Shown here: piece by piece, positions 6,834 through 14,567 of the stretch
How the letters are laid out: every line of letters begins with the position of its first letter
Numbering within the stretch: the first letter of the stretch is position 1
Assembly: GCA_035649175.1 (NCBI GenBank)
Contig: DASRKB010000245.1
Coordinates: 1-31,848, forward strand
DNA length: 31,848 bases
From: SCGC-AG-212-J23 sp035649175
GTDB lineage: Bacteria; Pseudomonadota; Gammaproteobacteria; Burkholderiales; SG8-39
Reading direction: 5' to 3'
Made by a program: the position numbers and the translations under genes
The notes under the pieces: model-generated
The model's database searches: none
What the model was told of the DNA's origin: nothing
Seen by the model: the letters and a program-made list of their open reading frames with translations, nothing else

Positions 6834-7313
6834 TCACAGCTTGAGCGGCGCCGCCTTGAGGACTGCTTCGGTCTGCTTCGCCCGGAACTCGCCGAGCTTC
6901 GCCGCGAGCTTCTCGTCCGAGAGCGCGACGAGCGCCACGGCGAAGAGCGCCGCGTTGGCCGCACCCGCGTCGCCGATGGCGAAGGTGGCGACCGGAATGC
7001 CCTTGGGCATCTGGACGGTGGAGAGGAGCGAGTCGAGGCCCTGCAGGTGCTTGGAAGGCATCGGCACGCCAAGCACCGGCAGCGTGGTGTGCGCCGCCAC
7101 GACACCGGCGAGATGCGCTGCGCCGCCCGCCGCGGCGATGATCGCCTTCAGTCCGCGCTTGCTCGCGCCCTCGGCCCACTGCGCCACCGCGTGCGGCGTG
7201 CGGTGCGCCGACATCGCCTTTGCCTCGTAGGGCACGCTGAAATCCTCGAGCACCTTCGCCGCCGCCTTCATCGTCTCCCAGTCGGAGGTCGATCCCATAA
7301 CGATGCCGATCAC
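6834..7313 (-). CDS. purE: N5-carboxyaminoimidazole ribonucleotide mutase
   Basis: A 159-residue cytosolic enzyme of purine synthesis that converts N5-CAIR to CAIR. It starts at a GTG (7313) overlapping the purC stop as GTGA. Conserved features are all present: MGSTSDWETM near residues 6-15, the SAHRTP active-site loop near 39-44, AAAGGAAHLAGVVAA, and QMPKGIPVATFAIGDAGAANAAL. The last motif is characteristic of class I PurE, which needs the ATP-dependent carboxylase PurK to supply its substrate. PurK normally follows directly in this gene order but is missing here. Length is close to the 169 residues of E. coli PurE. Confidence 0.95.
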   Translation of the reverse strand: MIGIVMGSTSDWETMKAAAKVLEDFSVPYEAKAMSAHRTPHAVAQWAEGASKRGLKAIIAAAGGAAHLAGVVAAHTTLPVLGVPMPSKHLQGLDSLLSTVQMPKGIPVATFAIGDAGAANAALFAVALVALSDEKLAAKLGEFRAKQTEAVLKAAPLKL

Positions 7314-8197
7314 TGCAGCTTCCTCCCTGTGAGCTTTTCCAGCGCTTCGCGGTACTTCTGCGAGGTGCGCGAGATCACGTCCTCCGGGAGCTTCGGCGCC
7401 GGCGGCGTCTTGTCCCAGGTGAGCGTCTCCAGATAGTCGCGTACGAATTGCTTGTCGTATGAGGGCGGGCTGATGCCCACCTTGTAGGAGTCCGCCGGCC
7501 AGAAGCGAGAGGAGTCCGCGGTGAGGACCTCGTCGATCAGCACGAGGTTGCCGGAGGCGTCGAGCCCGAACTCGAACTTGGTGTCGGCGATGATGATGCC
7601 TTTCTTCGCCGCATACTCGGAAGCCTCCTTGTAAAGGTGGATGCTCACCTCGCGCACCTTCTCCGCGAGCGGCTTGCCGATAAGCTTCACCACCTCCGCG
7701 AAGCTGATGTTCTCGTCGTGCCCGCTCTCCGCCTTGGTGGCCGGCGTGAAGATCGGCTCCGGCAGCTTCTGCGCCTGCTGCAACCCCTTGGGCAGGTCGA
7801 TGCCGCAGACGGCGCTTGTCTTCTGGTAGTCCTTCCAGCCCGAGCCGATGAGATAGCCGCGCACCACCGCCTCGATCGGCAAGGGCTTTAGCTTCTTCAC
7901 CACGACCGAGCGGCCGCGCACCTGCGCCTTTTCCTCCTCGTTCTTCACTACGCTCTCGGGATCGATGCCCGTAAGCTGGTTCGGCACCACGTGCTTCAGC
8001 CGCTCGAACCAAAAGTTGGCCATCTGGTTGAGCACCTTGCCCTTGTCGGGGATGGCGTCGGGCAGCACCACGTCGAAGGCGGAGAGGCGATCGCTCGCCA
8101 CGATCAGCATCTTGTCCTCGCCCACGGCATAGATGTCCCGGACCTTCCCTTTCCCGATCCGGGGAAGCGACTTTATTGTGGACTCGAAGAGCGCCAT
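7310..8197 (-). CDS. purC: Phosphoribosylaminoimidazole-succinocarboxamide synthase
   Basis: A 295-residue SAICAR synthetase that joins aspartate to CAIR with ATP. It begins MALFESTIKSLPRIGKGKVRDIY; the ATG (8197) shares its A with the aldolase stop (TGATG). An upstream in-frame start would add 11 residues from inside the aldolase gene and is rejected. Motifs: KVRDIYAVG and SDRLSAFDVVLPDAIPDKG in the N-terminal lobe, EAVVRGYLIGSGWKDYQ, SGHDENIS, and DTKFEFG...IDEVLTADSSRFWP in the C-terminal half. The length fits the monofunctional bacterial-fungal form (about 300 residues). It is part of the fba-purC-purE operon. Confidence 0.95.
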   Translation of the reverse strand: MALFESTIKSLPRIGKGKVRDIYAVGEDKMLIVASDRLSAFDVVLPDAIPDKGKVLNQMANFWFERLKHVVPNQLTGIDPESVVKNEEEKAQVRGRSVVVKKLKPLPIEAVVRGYLIGSGWKDYQKTSAVCGIDLPKGLQQAQKLPEPIFTPATKAESGHDENISFAEVVKLIGKPLAEKVREVSIHLYKEASEYAAKKGIIIADTKFEFGLDASGNLVLIDEVLTADSSRFWPADSYKVGISPPSYDKQFVRDYLETLTWDKTPPAPKLPEDVISRTSQKYREALEKLTGRKLQ

Positions 8198-9219
8198 CAG
8201 GCCGCCTGCTTTTCCAGCTCCGCGCGCCACCTGCCCTGGCAGGCGAGGCTATTCATGTGCGCCCGATGGTGGAACGCCTTTTGCGCCGCGGCGACATTGG
8301 ACGCCTGGCCGCGCCAGGCGTTGAGCGCCGGGTTCTGCAGCGCGCGCGAGTACGAGAAGGTGAGCGGCCACGGCAGGCCCTTCATCTCCGCCATCGCCGA
8401 AAGGTGCGCGGTCGCCGACTCGTCGGATTGCCCGCCGGAAAGGAACACGATCCCCGGCTGCGCCGCGGGCACGGTGCGCTTGAGCACGCGCACCGTGCGC
8501 TCGGCGACCTCGTCGACGCCCGCCTGGCGCGGATTGCTCTTGCCCGACACGACCATGCTCGTCTTGAGAATGAGGTACTCCGGATAGACCTTGTACGCGG
8601 CGATGGCCGCGTAAGTGGCGCGTAAGGTCTCCTCGGTGACCTCCTCGCAGCGCTCCACGCTATGGTCGCCATCCAGCAGCACCTCGGGCTCGATCATCGG
8701 CACGATGGAGGCCGCCTGGCAGGCCGCAGCATAGCGCGCGAGGGCGTGCGCGTTGGCGTAGAGGCAGGTGTGGGTGGGGATGTTCTTGCCAATCGTGATC
8801 ACCGCGCGCCACTTGGCGAAGCGGCATCCCATCTCGAAGTACTCGTCGAGGCGCTTCGAGAGCCCGTCGAGGCCCTCGGTCACCTTCTCGCCCGGGGAAA
8901 GCGGAATCTCGACGGTGCCCTTGTCGACCTTGATGCCGGGGATGATGCCTTTCTTCGCCAAGTACTGCGGAAAGGACGTGCCGTCGTCGGCCTTCTGCCG
9001 CGCGGTCTCGTCGAAAAGGATCACCCCCGAGAGGAACTGCTCGACACCCGGGGTGCCGAAGAGCAGGCCGCGGTAGGCGCGGCGGTTCTCCTCGGTGCAG
9101 GGAACGTTGACCGACTGGAAGCGCTTCTCGCAGGTGCCGCTCGACTCGTCGGCCGCGAGGATGCCTCTACCCTTGGCGACCATAGCGGCCGCCGTCTTCG
9201 AAAGAAGTGCCTTGTCCAT
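8197..9219 (-). CDS. fba: Class I fructose-bisphosphate aldolase
   Basis: A 340-residue glycolytic/gluconeogenic enzyme of the Schiff-base (metal-free) class I type, similar to the animal and plant aldolases. Key residues are visible: RGILAADES at 18-26, KWR at 136-138, the EPE glutamates at 177-179, and the Schiff-base lysine K219 in LILKTSMV. The C-terminal SGGQSDESAT motif binds phosphate. The chosen ATG (9219) begins MDKALLSKTAAAMV; the frame stays open upstream across the intergenic region and into typA, but that part is antisense and not conserved. Many related betaproteobacteria have a class II aldolase at this spot beside purC, so the class I form is worth noting. It heads the minus-strand operon, divergent from typA. 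Confidence 0.94.
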   Translation of the reverse strand: MDKALLSKTAAAMVAKGRGILAADESSGTCEKRFQSVNVPCTEENRRAYRGLLFGTPGVEQFLSGVILFDETARQKADDGTSFPQYLAKKGIIPGIKVDKGTVEIPLSPGEKVTEGLDGLSKRLDEYFEMGCRFAKWRAVITIGKNIPTHTCLYANAHALARYAAACQAASIVPMIEPEVLLDGDHSVERCEEVTEETLRATYAAIAAYKVYPEYLILKTSMVVSGKSNPRQAGVDEVAERTVRVLKRTVPAAQPGIVFLSGGQSDESATAHLSAMAEMKGLPWPLTFSYSRALQNPALNAWRGQASNVAAAQKAFHHRAHMNSLACQGRWRAELEKQAA

Positions 9220-9304
9220 GGGAAAGTGGGGGTCCGATTGTGGCCAGCAGGGAGCGGAAATTCTCACGTACAATGCACGGCTTTTCAAGAACTTCCCCGA
9301 CTTC
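9220..9304. promoter_or_regulatory. Divergent promoter region between fba and typA
   Basis: 85 bases separate the two starts. For fba (minus) a reasonable sigma-70 pair is TTGAAA (9288-9283) and GAGAAT (9265-9260) with a 17-base spacer. For typA (plus), TACAAT (9269-9274) is a good -10, but I see no convincing -35 at the right distance. The two candidates overlap, so the genes may compete for polymerase. No terminator or riboswitch-like structure was seen. Confidence 0.4.
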
Positions 9305-11125
9305 ATGCCCCGCGCGCTGCGCAACGTCGCGATCATCGCCCACGTCGACCATGGCAAGACGACCCTCGTCGACAAGCTGCTGCAGCAGTCGGGCACTTTC
9401 GCCGCGCACGAGCACGTGGAGGAACGGGTCATGGACTCCAATGACCTCGAGCGCGAGCGGGGCATTACCATCCTCGCGAAGAACTGCGCGGTGCGCTACC
9501 GCGGCACCCACATCAATATCGTGGACACGCCGGGCCACGCGGATTTCGGCGGCGAGGTCGAGCGCGTGCTCTCGATGGTAGACGGCGTGTTGTTGCTCGT
9601 CGACGCGGTGGAAGGCCCGATGCCGCAAACGCGCTTCGTCACGCGCAAGGCGCTCGCCCACGGCCTGAAGCCGATCGTGGTGGTGAACAAGGTCGACCGC
9701 CCCGGCGCGCGCCCCGAGTGGGTGGTGAACCAGACCTTCGACCTCTTCGACAAGCTCGGCGCCACCGAGGAGCAGCTCGACTTCCCGGTGATCTATGCCT
9801 CGGCGTTGCTGGGTTTCGCGAAGAAAGACCTCCAGGGGGAGGAGAAGGACATGACCCCCCTCTTCGAGGCGATCCTCGAGCATGTGCCGGTGCGCGACGA
9901 GGACCCGGAGGGCCCGCTGCAGCTGCAGATCTGCTCGCTCGACTACTCGAGCTACGTCGGCAAGATCGGAATCGGCCGCATCCGGCGCGGCAAGCTGCAT
10001 CCCGCACAGGAGGTCCTGGTGCTGGCCGGGAAAGACTCCCCGCCCGCGAAAGCCAAGGTCAACCAGGTGCTGATGTTCGAAGGTCTGGAGCGGGTGCAGG
10101 TCGAGGAGGCGGTGGCGGGCGACATCGTGCTGGTAAACGGCATCGACGAGCTCTGGATCGGCTCGACGCTCTGCGACCTCGAGCACCCCGACGCGCTGCC
10201 GCTGCTGCGCGTGGACGAGCCCACGCTGACCATGAACTTCCTGGTCAACGCCTCGCCGCTTGCCGGCCGCGAGGGCAAGTTCGTCAACAGCCGGCAGCTG
10301 CGCGAGCGCCTGGAGCGCGAGACCAAGTCGAACGTCGCGCTGCGCGTGGAGTACCCCGAGGATACCGACACGTTCATCGTGTCGGGACGGGGCGAGCTGC
10401 ACCTCACCATCCTCCTCGAGAACATGCGCCGCGAGGGCTACGAGCTCGCGGTGTCGCGCCCGCGCGTCGTCACCCGGGAGGTCGACGGCGTGCGCTGCGA
10501 GCCGTATGAATTCCTGACTGTTGATCTGGAAGAAACCCATCAGGGCGCCGTGATGGAGGAGCTCGGCCGCCGCCGCGGCGAGCTCAAGGACATGGTGCCC
10601 GACGGCAAGGGCCGGGTGCGGCTCGACTACCGCATTCCCGCGCGGGGACTGATCGGCTTCCAGGGCGAGTTCATGACCCTGACGCGCGGCACCGGCATCA
10701 TGAGCCACGTGTTCGACGACTACGCGCCCGTGAAGGGCGGCGAGCTCGCCGAGCGCCGCAACGGCGTGCTGGTCTCGCAGGACGCCGGCACGGCGGTCGC
10801 CTACGCGCTCTGGAAGCTCCAGGAGCGCGGCCGCATGTTCGTCAGCCCCGGCGACCCGGTGTACGAGGGCATGATCGTCGGCATCCACAGCCGCGACAAC
10901 GACCTCGTGGTGAACCCGATCCGCACCAAGCAGCTCACCAACATCCGCGCCTCGGGCAAGGACGAAGCGATCGACCTCACCCCGCCGATCGGCCTCACGC
11001 TCGAGTACGCGGTCGAGTTCATCGGCGACGACGAGCTCGCCGAGATCACCCCCCGCTCGATCCGCCTGCGCAAGCGCTTCCTCAGAGAGAACGAGAGGAA
11101 GCGCGCCGAGCGCGCCGCCGCGTAG
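9305..11125 (+). CDS. typA: Ribosome-associated translational GTPase TypA/BipA
   Basis: A 606-residue GTPase that acts on the ribosome during stress, cold and subunit assembly. GTPase motifs are intact: AHVDHGKTT (12-20), switch I ERGITI (51-56), DTPGHADF (74-81) with the catalytic histidine, and NKVD (128-131). The later domains show the TypA-specific ARGLIGFQGEFMTLTRGTGIMSH and the C-terminal RTKQLTNIRASGKDEAIDL stretch. The ATG at 9305 gives MPRALRNVAIIAH, the usual N-terminus; the longer open frame upstream crosses into the fba gene in antisense. Length is normal (605-610). It is followed 44 bases later by an NlpC/P60 gene on the same strand. Confidence 0.96.
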   Translation: MPRALRNVAIIAHVDHGKTTLVDKLLQQSGTFAAHEHVEERVMDSNDLERERGITILAKNCAVRYRGTHINIVDTPGHADFGGEVERVLSMVDGVLLLVDAVEGPMPQTRFVTRKALAHGLKPIVVVNKVDRPGARPEWVVNQTFDLFDKLGATEEQLDFPVIYASALLGFAKKDLQGEEKDMTPLFEAILEHVPVRDEDPEGPLQLQICSLDYSSYVGKIGIGRIRRGKLHPAQEVLVLAGKDSPPAKAKVNQVLMFEGLERVQVEEAVAGDIVLVNGIDELWIGSTLCDLEHPDALPLLRVDEPTLTMNFLVNASPLAGREGKFVNSRQLRERLERETKSNVALRVEYPEDTDTFIVSGRGELHLTILLENMRREGYELAVSRPRVVTREVDGVRCEPYEFLTVDLEETHQGAVMEELGRRRGELKDMVPDGKGRVRLDYRIPARGLIGFQGEFMTLTRGTGIMSHVFDDYAPVKGGELAERRNGVLVSQDAGTAVAYALWKLQERGRMFVSPGDPVYEGMIVGIHSRDNDLVVNPIRTKQLTNIRASGKDEAIDLTPPIGLTLEYAVEFIGDDELAEITPRSIRLRKRFLRENERKRAERAAA

Positions 11126-11146
11126 CCTTTCACGGCAGAGGAAGCC

Positions 11147-11166
11147 GGGACGGGATATCCTGTCCC
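11147..11166. repeat. 20-base inverted repeat between typA and the NlpC/P60 gene
   Basis: Bases 11147-11166 read GGGACGGGATATCCTGTCCC, symmetrical about the centre except for one pair (G at position 6 facing T). It sits 21 bases after the typA stop and ends 3 bases before the GTG of the next gene. It has no loop and no run of T after it, so it does not look like an intrinsic terminator; a protein-binding operator or a block on ribosome access are alternatives. Chance is possible in GC-rich DNA. Confidence 0.4.
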
Positions 11167-11169
11167 GTA

Positions 11170-11619
11170 GTGAAAGCATTCCTTGGAGCGATGGCTCTCG
11201 CCCTGGCCGGGTGCGCCAGCGCGCCGCCGGCGCCGGTGTCCTCCGGCCATGACGGCGCGAGCCGCGCCGCGAGCCACGCCGCGAAGATGGTCGGCAAGCC
11301 CTACCGCTACGGCGGGGCGAGTCCCTCCAGCGGCTTCGACTGCAGCGGCCTCGTGCACTTCAGCTACCGCCAGGCCGGCATCAAGGTCCCGCGCAGCACC
11401 GACGATCTCCTGCGCGCCTCTTCCGCGGTGCGCGGGTCCAACCTGCGGCGGGGCGACCTGCTCTTCTTCGACCAGGAAGGCAGGAATAAATCCCACGTCG
11501 GCATCTACCTCGGCGACGGGCGCTTCGTGCACGCGCCCTCCACCGGCAAGCGCGTGCGCACGGATACGCTCGATTCCAAGTACTGGAAGACGCACCTCGC
11601 CGAGGTGCGCCGGCTCTAG
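11170..11619 (+). CDS. NlpC/P60-family lipoprotein, predicted cell-wall endopeptidase
   Basis: A 149-residue predicted peptidoglycan hydrolase that would cut stem peptides in the periplasm. The N-terminus MKAFLGAMALALAGCAS is a lipoprotein signal with lipobox LAGC (Cys15). The NlpC/P60 catalytic Cys58 lies in FDCSGLV, the catalytic His109 in KSHVGIYLG, and the third polar residue is probably His121 in FVHAPS. RYGGASPSSGFDCSGL and LRRGDLLFF are family hallmarks. It is short, with no SH3 or LysM targeting domain. The GTG start (11170) directly abuts an inverted repeat that may hide or replace the Shine-Dalgarno. Its stop shares the bases CTAG with the convergent amine-oxidase gene. Confidence 0.9.
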   Translation: MKAFLGAMALALAGCASAPPAPVSSGHDGASRAASHAAKMVGKPYRYGGASPSSGFDCSGLVHFSYRQAGIKVPRSTDDLLRASSAVRGSNLRRGDLLFFDQEGRNKSHVGIYLGDGRFVHAPSTGKRVRTDTLDSKYWKTHLAEVRRL

Positions 11620-12842
11620 CCGAGCGCCTCATGCGCAGCGCGAAGGCCGCTCGAGAGCGCGCCGCCTACGGTCCCGGACTCCTCGACGCTCGTCGCCTCC
11701 CCGGCGAAGAAAAGCGTGCCAGCGACCGGCGCGGCGAGCGCCTCGCGGGCGCCCGCGCCGTTCACCTTGACATAGCTGTAGGCGCCCAGGGCAAACGGAT
11801 CAGCTTGCCAGTCCTGGACATACGCAGCCATCAAGTGTTCTTTTCGGCGTAGGACGGTAAGGACGGTACGCAGCGCGATCTGGACGAGCTCCTCCGGGCG
11901 TTCCCCCGCAAGGCGCGCAGCCTTGGGGCCGCCAGCCCAGGCCGTGAGAAGCGGGACCCGCATCGGCAGCGGGGTCCAGAACGTCGGAAATGGCGCACGC
12001 GGCGCATGGAAGAATGCAACGCGCGGATCCCAGAAGCGCTTCGCGAACACCATCGCGACGCGGATGACCGGGCCTGACGCAAGGCTTCTCAAGGAGGCTG
12101 TCTTGTTCAACCCCGGCGAGAAACGAACGGCGCCCGACTGCAGCACCCCTAAGGGCAGCGTGATGATGGCGCGCTTTGCCCTTGCCGAGAACGGCCTGCC
12201 GAGGTGCTCGCCCCTGACCTCGACGCGGCCGGGCCGCCAGCGCACCTCGCGAACCAAGGTCTGCAGCTGCAGCCGCGCGCCCGATCGCGCCAGCCTCTCG
12301 AGCAGCGGACCGTAGCCCCCGAGCGGACGTAACTGTGAATCACCGATCTCGCCGCTTGCCCATTCCTCGGCAATGCTGCGCGCGCTGACCAGGGCGGGAT
12401 CGGCCGCGTCGAAGCCCTGCACCATCATGGTGGCCAGCACGCGCGTCAGCGGTGGAAGCGACCGGATTTGCAGGAAGCGGCGGAAAGACATGTCCGGCAA
12501 AGACCGGAACCCACGCACGGCTTCCTGCGCCGCAGCGAATGCGTTGACGCTGCGCAGTCGTCCCTCCCACAGGATGCGCTGGGTGCGCGTCGATTCGCTG
12601 GACCCGGTCCGGAACTTCCGCAGCAGGGCGATGGTCGATTCGGGGCGGCCGTGGATGAACTCGGCGCCAAGCTCGATCGGCGCCGCGACCAGCGGATGAC
12701 GCAGCGTGAGGCAGCGGCCGCCGATCCGATCGCGTGCTTCGAGAACCGTGACCGATCGGCGGGCGCGCGCGAGCGCCGCTGCGGCGGCGAGGCCCGCGGC
12801 CCCGGCCCCGATGACGAGGACCTGACTTGGTTGTGCGAGAAT
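11616..12842 (-). CDS. FAD-dependent amine oxidase-like protein with non-standard (ATT) start
   Basis: A predicted 408-residue flavoprotein of the monoamine-oxidase/polyamine-oxidase family. The dinucleotide fold is at the N-terminus: VLVIGAGAAGLAAAAAL with GAGAAG at 12-17, the ribose-binding Glu in LEARDRIGGR (35-43), then IELGAEFIHG. The C-terminus LFFAGEATS..GTVGGALSSGLRAA is the second FAD-contact motif. The substrate is unknown. No ATG, GTG or TTG lies between the in-frame TAG at 12860-12858 and the FAD fold. The best start is ATT at 12842, with GGAAGG 5 bases upstream. The first standard start (GTG 12518) would delete the FAD site. The reading frame is continuous across 12842-11616; I translated it by hand. 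Confidence 0.82.
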   Translation of the reverse strand: MLAQPSQVLVIGAGAAGLAAAAALARARRSVTVLEARDRIGGRCLTLRHPLVAAPIELGAEFIHGRPESTIALLRKFRTGSSESTRTQRILWEGRLRSVNAFAAAQEAVRGFRSLPDMSFRRFLQIRSLPPLTRVLATMMVQGFDAADPALVSARSIAEEWASGEIGDSQLRPLGGYGPLLERLARSGARLQLQTLVREVRWRPGRVEVRGEHLGRPFSARAKRAIITLPLGVLQSGAVRFSPGLNKTASLRSLASGPVIRVAMVFAKRFWDPRVAFFHAPRAPFPTFWTPLPMRVPLLTAWAGGPKAARLAGERPEELVQIALRTVLTVLRRKEHLMAAYVQDWQADPFALGAYSYVKVNGAGAREALAAPVAGTLFFAGEATSVEESGTVGGALSSGLRAAHEALG

Positions 12843-12906
12843 GCCGACCTTCCGATTCTAGCCCTGCGCCCTCAAATGCCGGCGCACGGCCCCAAATCGC
12901 GCGACG

Positions 12907-13827
12907 ATGATCAAGATCGAGAACCTGGTGAAGGCTTTTGGCGCCAAGCGGGCGGTCGACGGCGTCAGCTTCGCGGTCGAGCGCGGGGAGGTGCTGGGCT
13001 TCCTCGGCCCGAACGGCGCCGGCAAGTCGACCACCATGCGCATGATCACCGGCTTCATGCCGCCCACCGATGGCCGCGTGGCGATTGGCGGCTACGACGT
13101 GGCGCAGTCCCCGATCGAGGCAAAGCGCCTCATCGGCTACCTGCCCGAGAATGCCGCCTCGTACCCGGACATGACAGTGCAGGGCTTCCTGCGCTTCGCG
13201 GCCGACCTGCGCGGGCTTTCGGGCGACGCGCAGAAGCGCGCTGTGGGGCGCGTGACGGAGCTCTGCTTCCTCCAGTCGGTGCTGCGTCAGTCGATCGACA
13301 CGCTCTCGAAGGGCTACCGGCACCGCACCTGCCTTGCGCAGGCGCTGATCCACGACCCCGACGTGCTCATCATGGACGAGCCCACCGACGGCCTCGATCC
13401 CAACCAGAAGCACGAGGTGCGCAACCTGATCCGCGACCTGGGCAGGAACAAGGCGATCGTCTTCTCCACGCACATCCTCGAGGAAGTCGACGCCGCGTGC
13501 ACGCGCGCCATCATCATCGACCGCGGCAGGATCGTCGCGAACGGCACGCCGGAGGAGCTGCGCGCCATGTCCGACCTGCACGGCGCGGTCACGCTCGCCG
13601 CCGAGGGCGCCACCGAGGAAAAGCTCGCGGCGCTCGGGCGCGTGGAGAAGCTGAACGGCGCGTTCCGCGTCTATCCGAACGACAAGGCAAGAGCGGCCGA
13701 GCTCGCGGTCGCGGTCGTGGACCTCGTGCGCCGCGAGGGCTGGAAGGTCGAGGGCATGTACAACGAGACCGGCCAGCTCGACGAGGTGTTCCGCCGCATC
13801 ACGCTGCCCGACACGGTGAAGAAATAA
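12907..13827 (+). CDS. ABC transporter ATP-binding protein, GldA-like
   Basis: A 306-residue cytosolic ATPase. Walker A GPNGAGKST is at 34-42, the signature LSKGYRHR at 133-140 (the LSKGYRQR-type form seen in Gld/multidrug ABC-2 systems instead of LSGGQ), Walker B LIMDEPT at 154-160, D-loop GLDPNQ at 162-167, and the switch histidine in FSTHILEEV (His189). A C-terminal extension of about 90 residues follows the ATPase domain. It starts the plus-strand series ATPase-permease-GldG-DUF4340. In Bacteroidetes the GldAFG complex is needed for gliding; proteobacterial homologues exist with unknown cargo. The start ATG is divergent from the amine-oxidase gene, with 64 bases between them. Confidence 0.93.
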   Translation: MIKIENLVKAFGAKRAVDGVSFAVERGEVLGFLGPNGAGKSTTMRMITGFMPPTDGRVAIGGYDVAQSPIEAKRLIGYLPENAASYPDMTVQGFLRFAADLRGLSGDAQKRAVGRVTELCFLQSVLRQSIDTLSKGYRHRTCLAQALIHDPDVLIMDEPTDGLDPNQKHEVRNLIRDLGRNKAIVFSTHILEEVDAACTRAIIIDRGRIVANGTPEELRAMSDLHGAVTLAAEGATEEKLAALGRVEKLNGAFRVYPNDKARAAELAVAVVDLVRREGWKVEGMYNETGQLDEVFRRITLPDTVKK

Positions 13828-13829
13828 GG

Positions 13830-14564
13830 ATGAGAGTGATCTGGACCATCGCGAAGCGCGAGCTCGCCAGCTACTTTACCTCGCCGGTCGCCTACGTCTT
13901 CCTGGTGATCTTCCTGCTCCTCACCGGCTTCTTCACGTTTACCGCCGGCAATTTCTTCGAGCGCGGCGAGGCGAGCCTGTCGGCCTTCTTCGGCTGGCAT
14001 CCCTGGGTGTACCTGGTGCTCGTGCCCGCGGTGGGCATGCGCCTGTGGGCGGAGGAGCGTCGCTCGGGGACGCTCGAGCTGCTCCTCACCATGCCGCTCG
14101 CGCCCTGGCAGGCGATCCTGGCCAAGTTCCTCGCGAGCTGGCTGTTCCTCGCGGTGGCGCTCGTGCTCACCTTCCCCACCGTCATCACCGTCAACGTGCT
14201 CGGCGAGCCCGACAACGGCATGGTAGTGGCGGGCTACCTGGGCAGCTTCCTCCTCGCCGGCGCCTACCTCGCCATCAGCTGCATGACCTCCGCCATGACG
14301 CGCAACCAGGTCGTGGCGTTCATCCTCTCGGTGGTGCTGTGCCTGTTCCTCATCCTCGCCGGCTTCAACCCCGTCACCGACCTGCTGGTGCGCTGGGCGA
14401 GCCCCGCGGTGGTCGACACGGTGGCCGCGTTCTCGGTCATCACCCACTTCGATGGGTTCCAGCGCGGCGTGATCGACACGCGCGATCTCGCTTTCTTCCT
14501 TTCGGTGATCGGCTTCGCGCTCTTCGCGACCGGCGTCATCATCCGCGGCCATCGCGCCGGCTGA
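13830..14564 (+). CDS. ABC-2 type permease, GldF-like
   Basis: A 244-residue inner-membrane permease. It begins MRVIWTIAKRELASYFTSPVAYVFLVIF, the typical start of GldF-type permeases, with six hydrophobic segments in all (about 17-39, 52-74, 99-124, 133-158, 167-188, 218-239). The motif LWAEERRSGTLELLLTMPL between helices 2 and 3 is the conserved ABC-2 cytoplasmic coupling region. The ATG (13830) follows the ATPase stop after 2 bases, with AAGGA inside the junction as ribosome site. It should pair with the upstream ATPase. The cargo is unknown; the Gld-like neighbours suggest a cell-envelope role rather than drug export. Confidence 0.92.
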   Translation: MRVIWTIAKRELASYFTSPVAYVFLVIFLLLTGFFTFTAGNFFERGEASLSAFFGWHPWVYLVLVPAVGMRLWAEERRSGTLELLLTMPLAPWQAILAKFLASWLFLAVALVLTFPTVITVNVLGEPDNGMVVAGYLGSFLLAGAYLAISCMTSAMTRNQVVAFILSVVLCLFLILAGFNPVTDLLVRWASPAVVDTVAAFSVITHFDGFQRGVIDTRDLAFFLSVIGFALFATGVIIRGHRAG

Positions 14565-14567
14565 CCC

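Noticed and set aside
9167..11179. Minus-strand open frame of 670 codons opposite typA
   Set aside because: Low-complexity antisense product; typA motifs on the plus strand are intact.
12468..13829. Plus-strand open frame upstream of the ABC permease in its frame
   Set aside because: It overlaps the ATPase gene out of frame; the permease has a good ATG and ribosome site at 13830.
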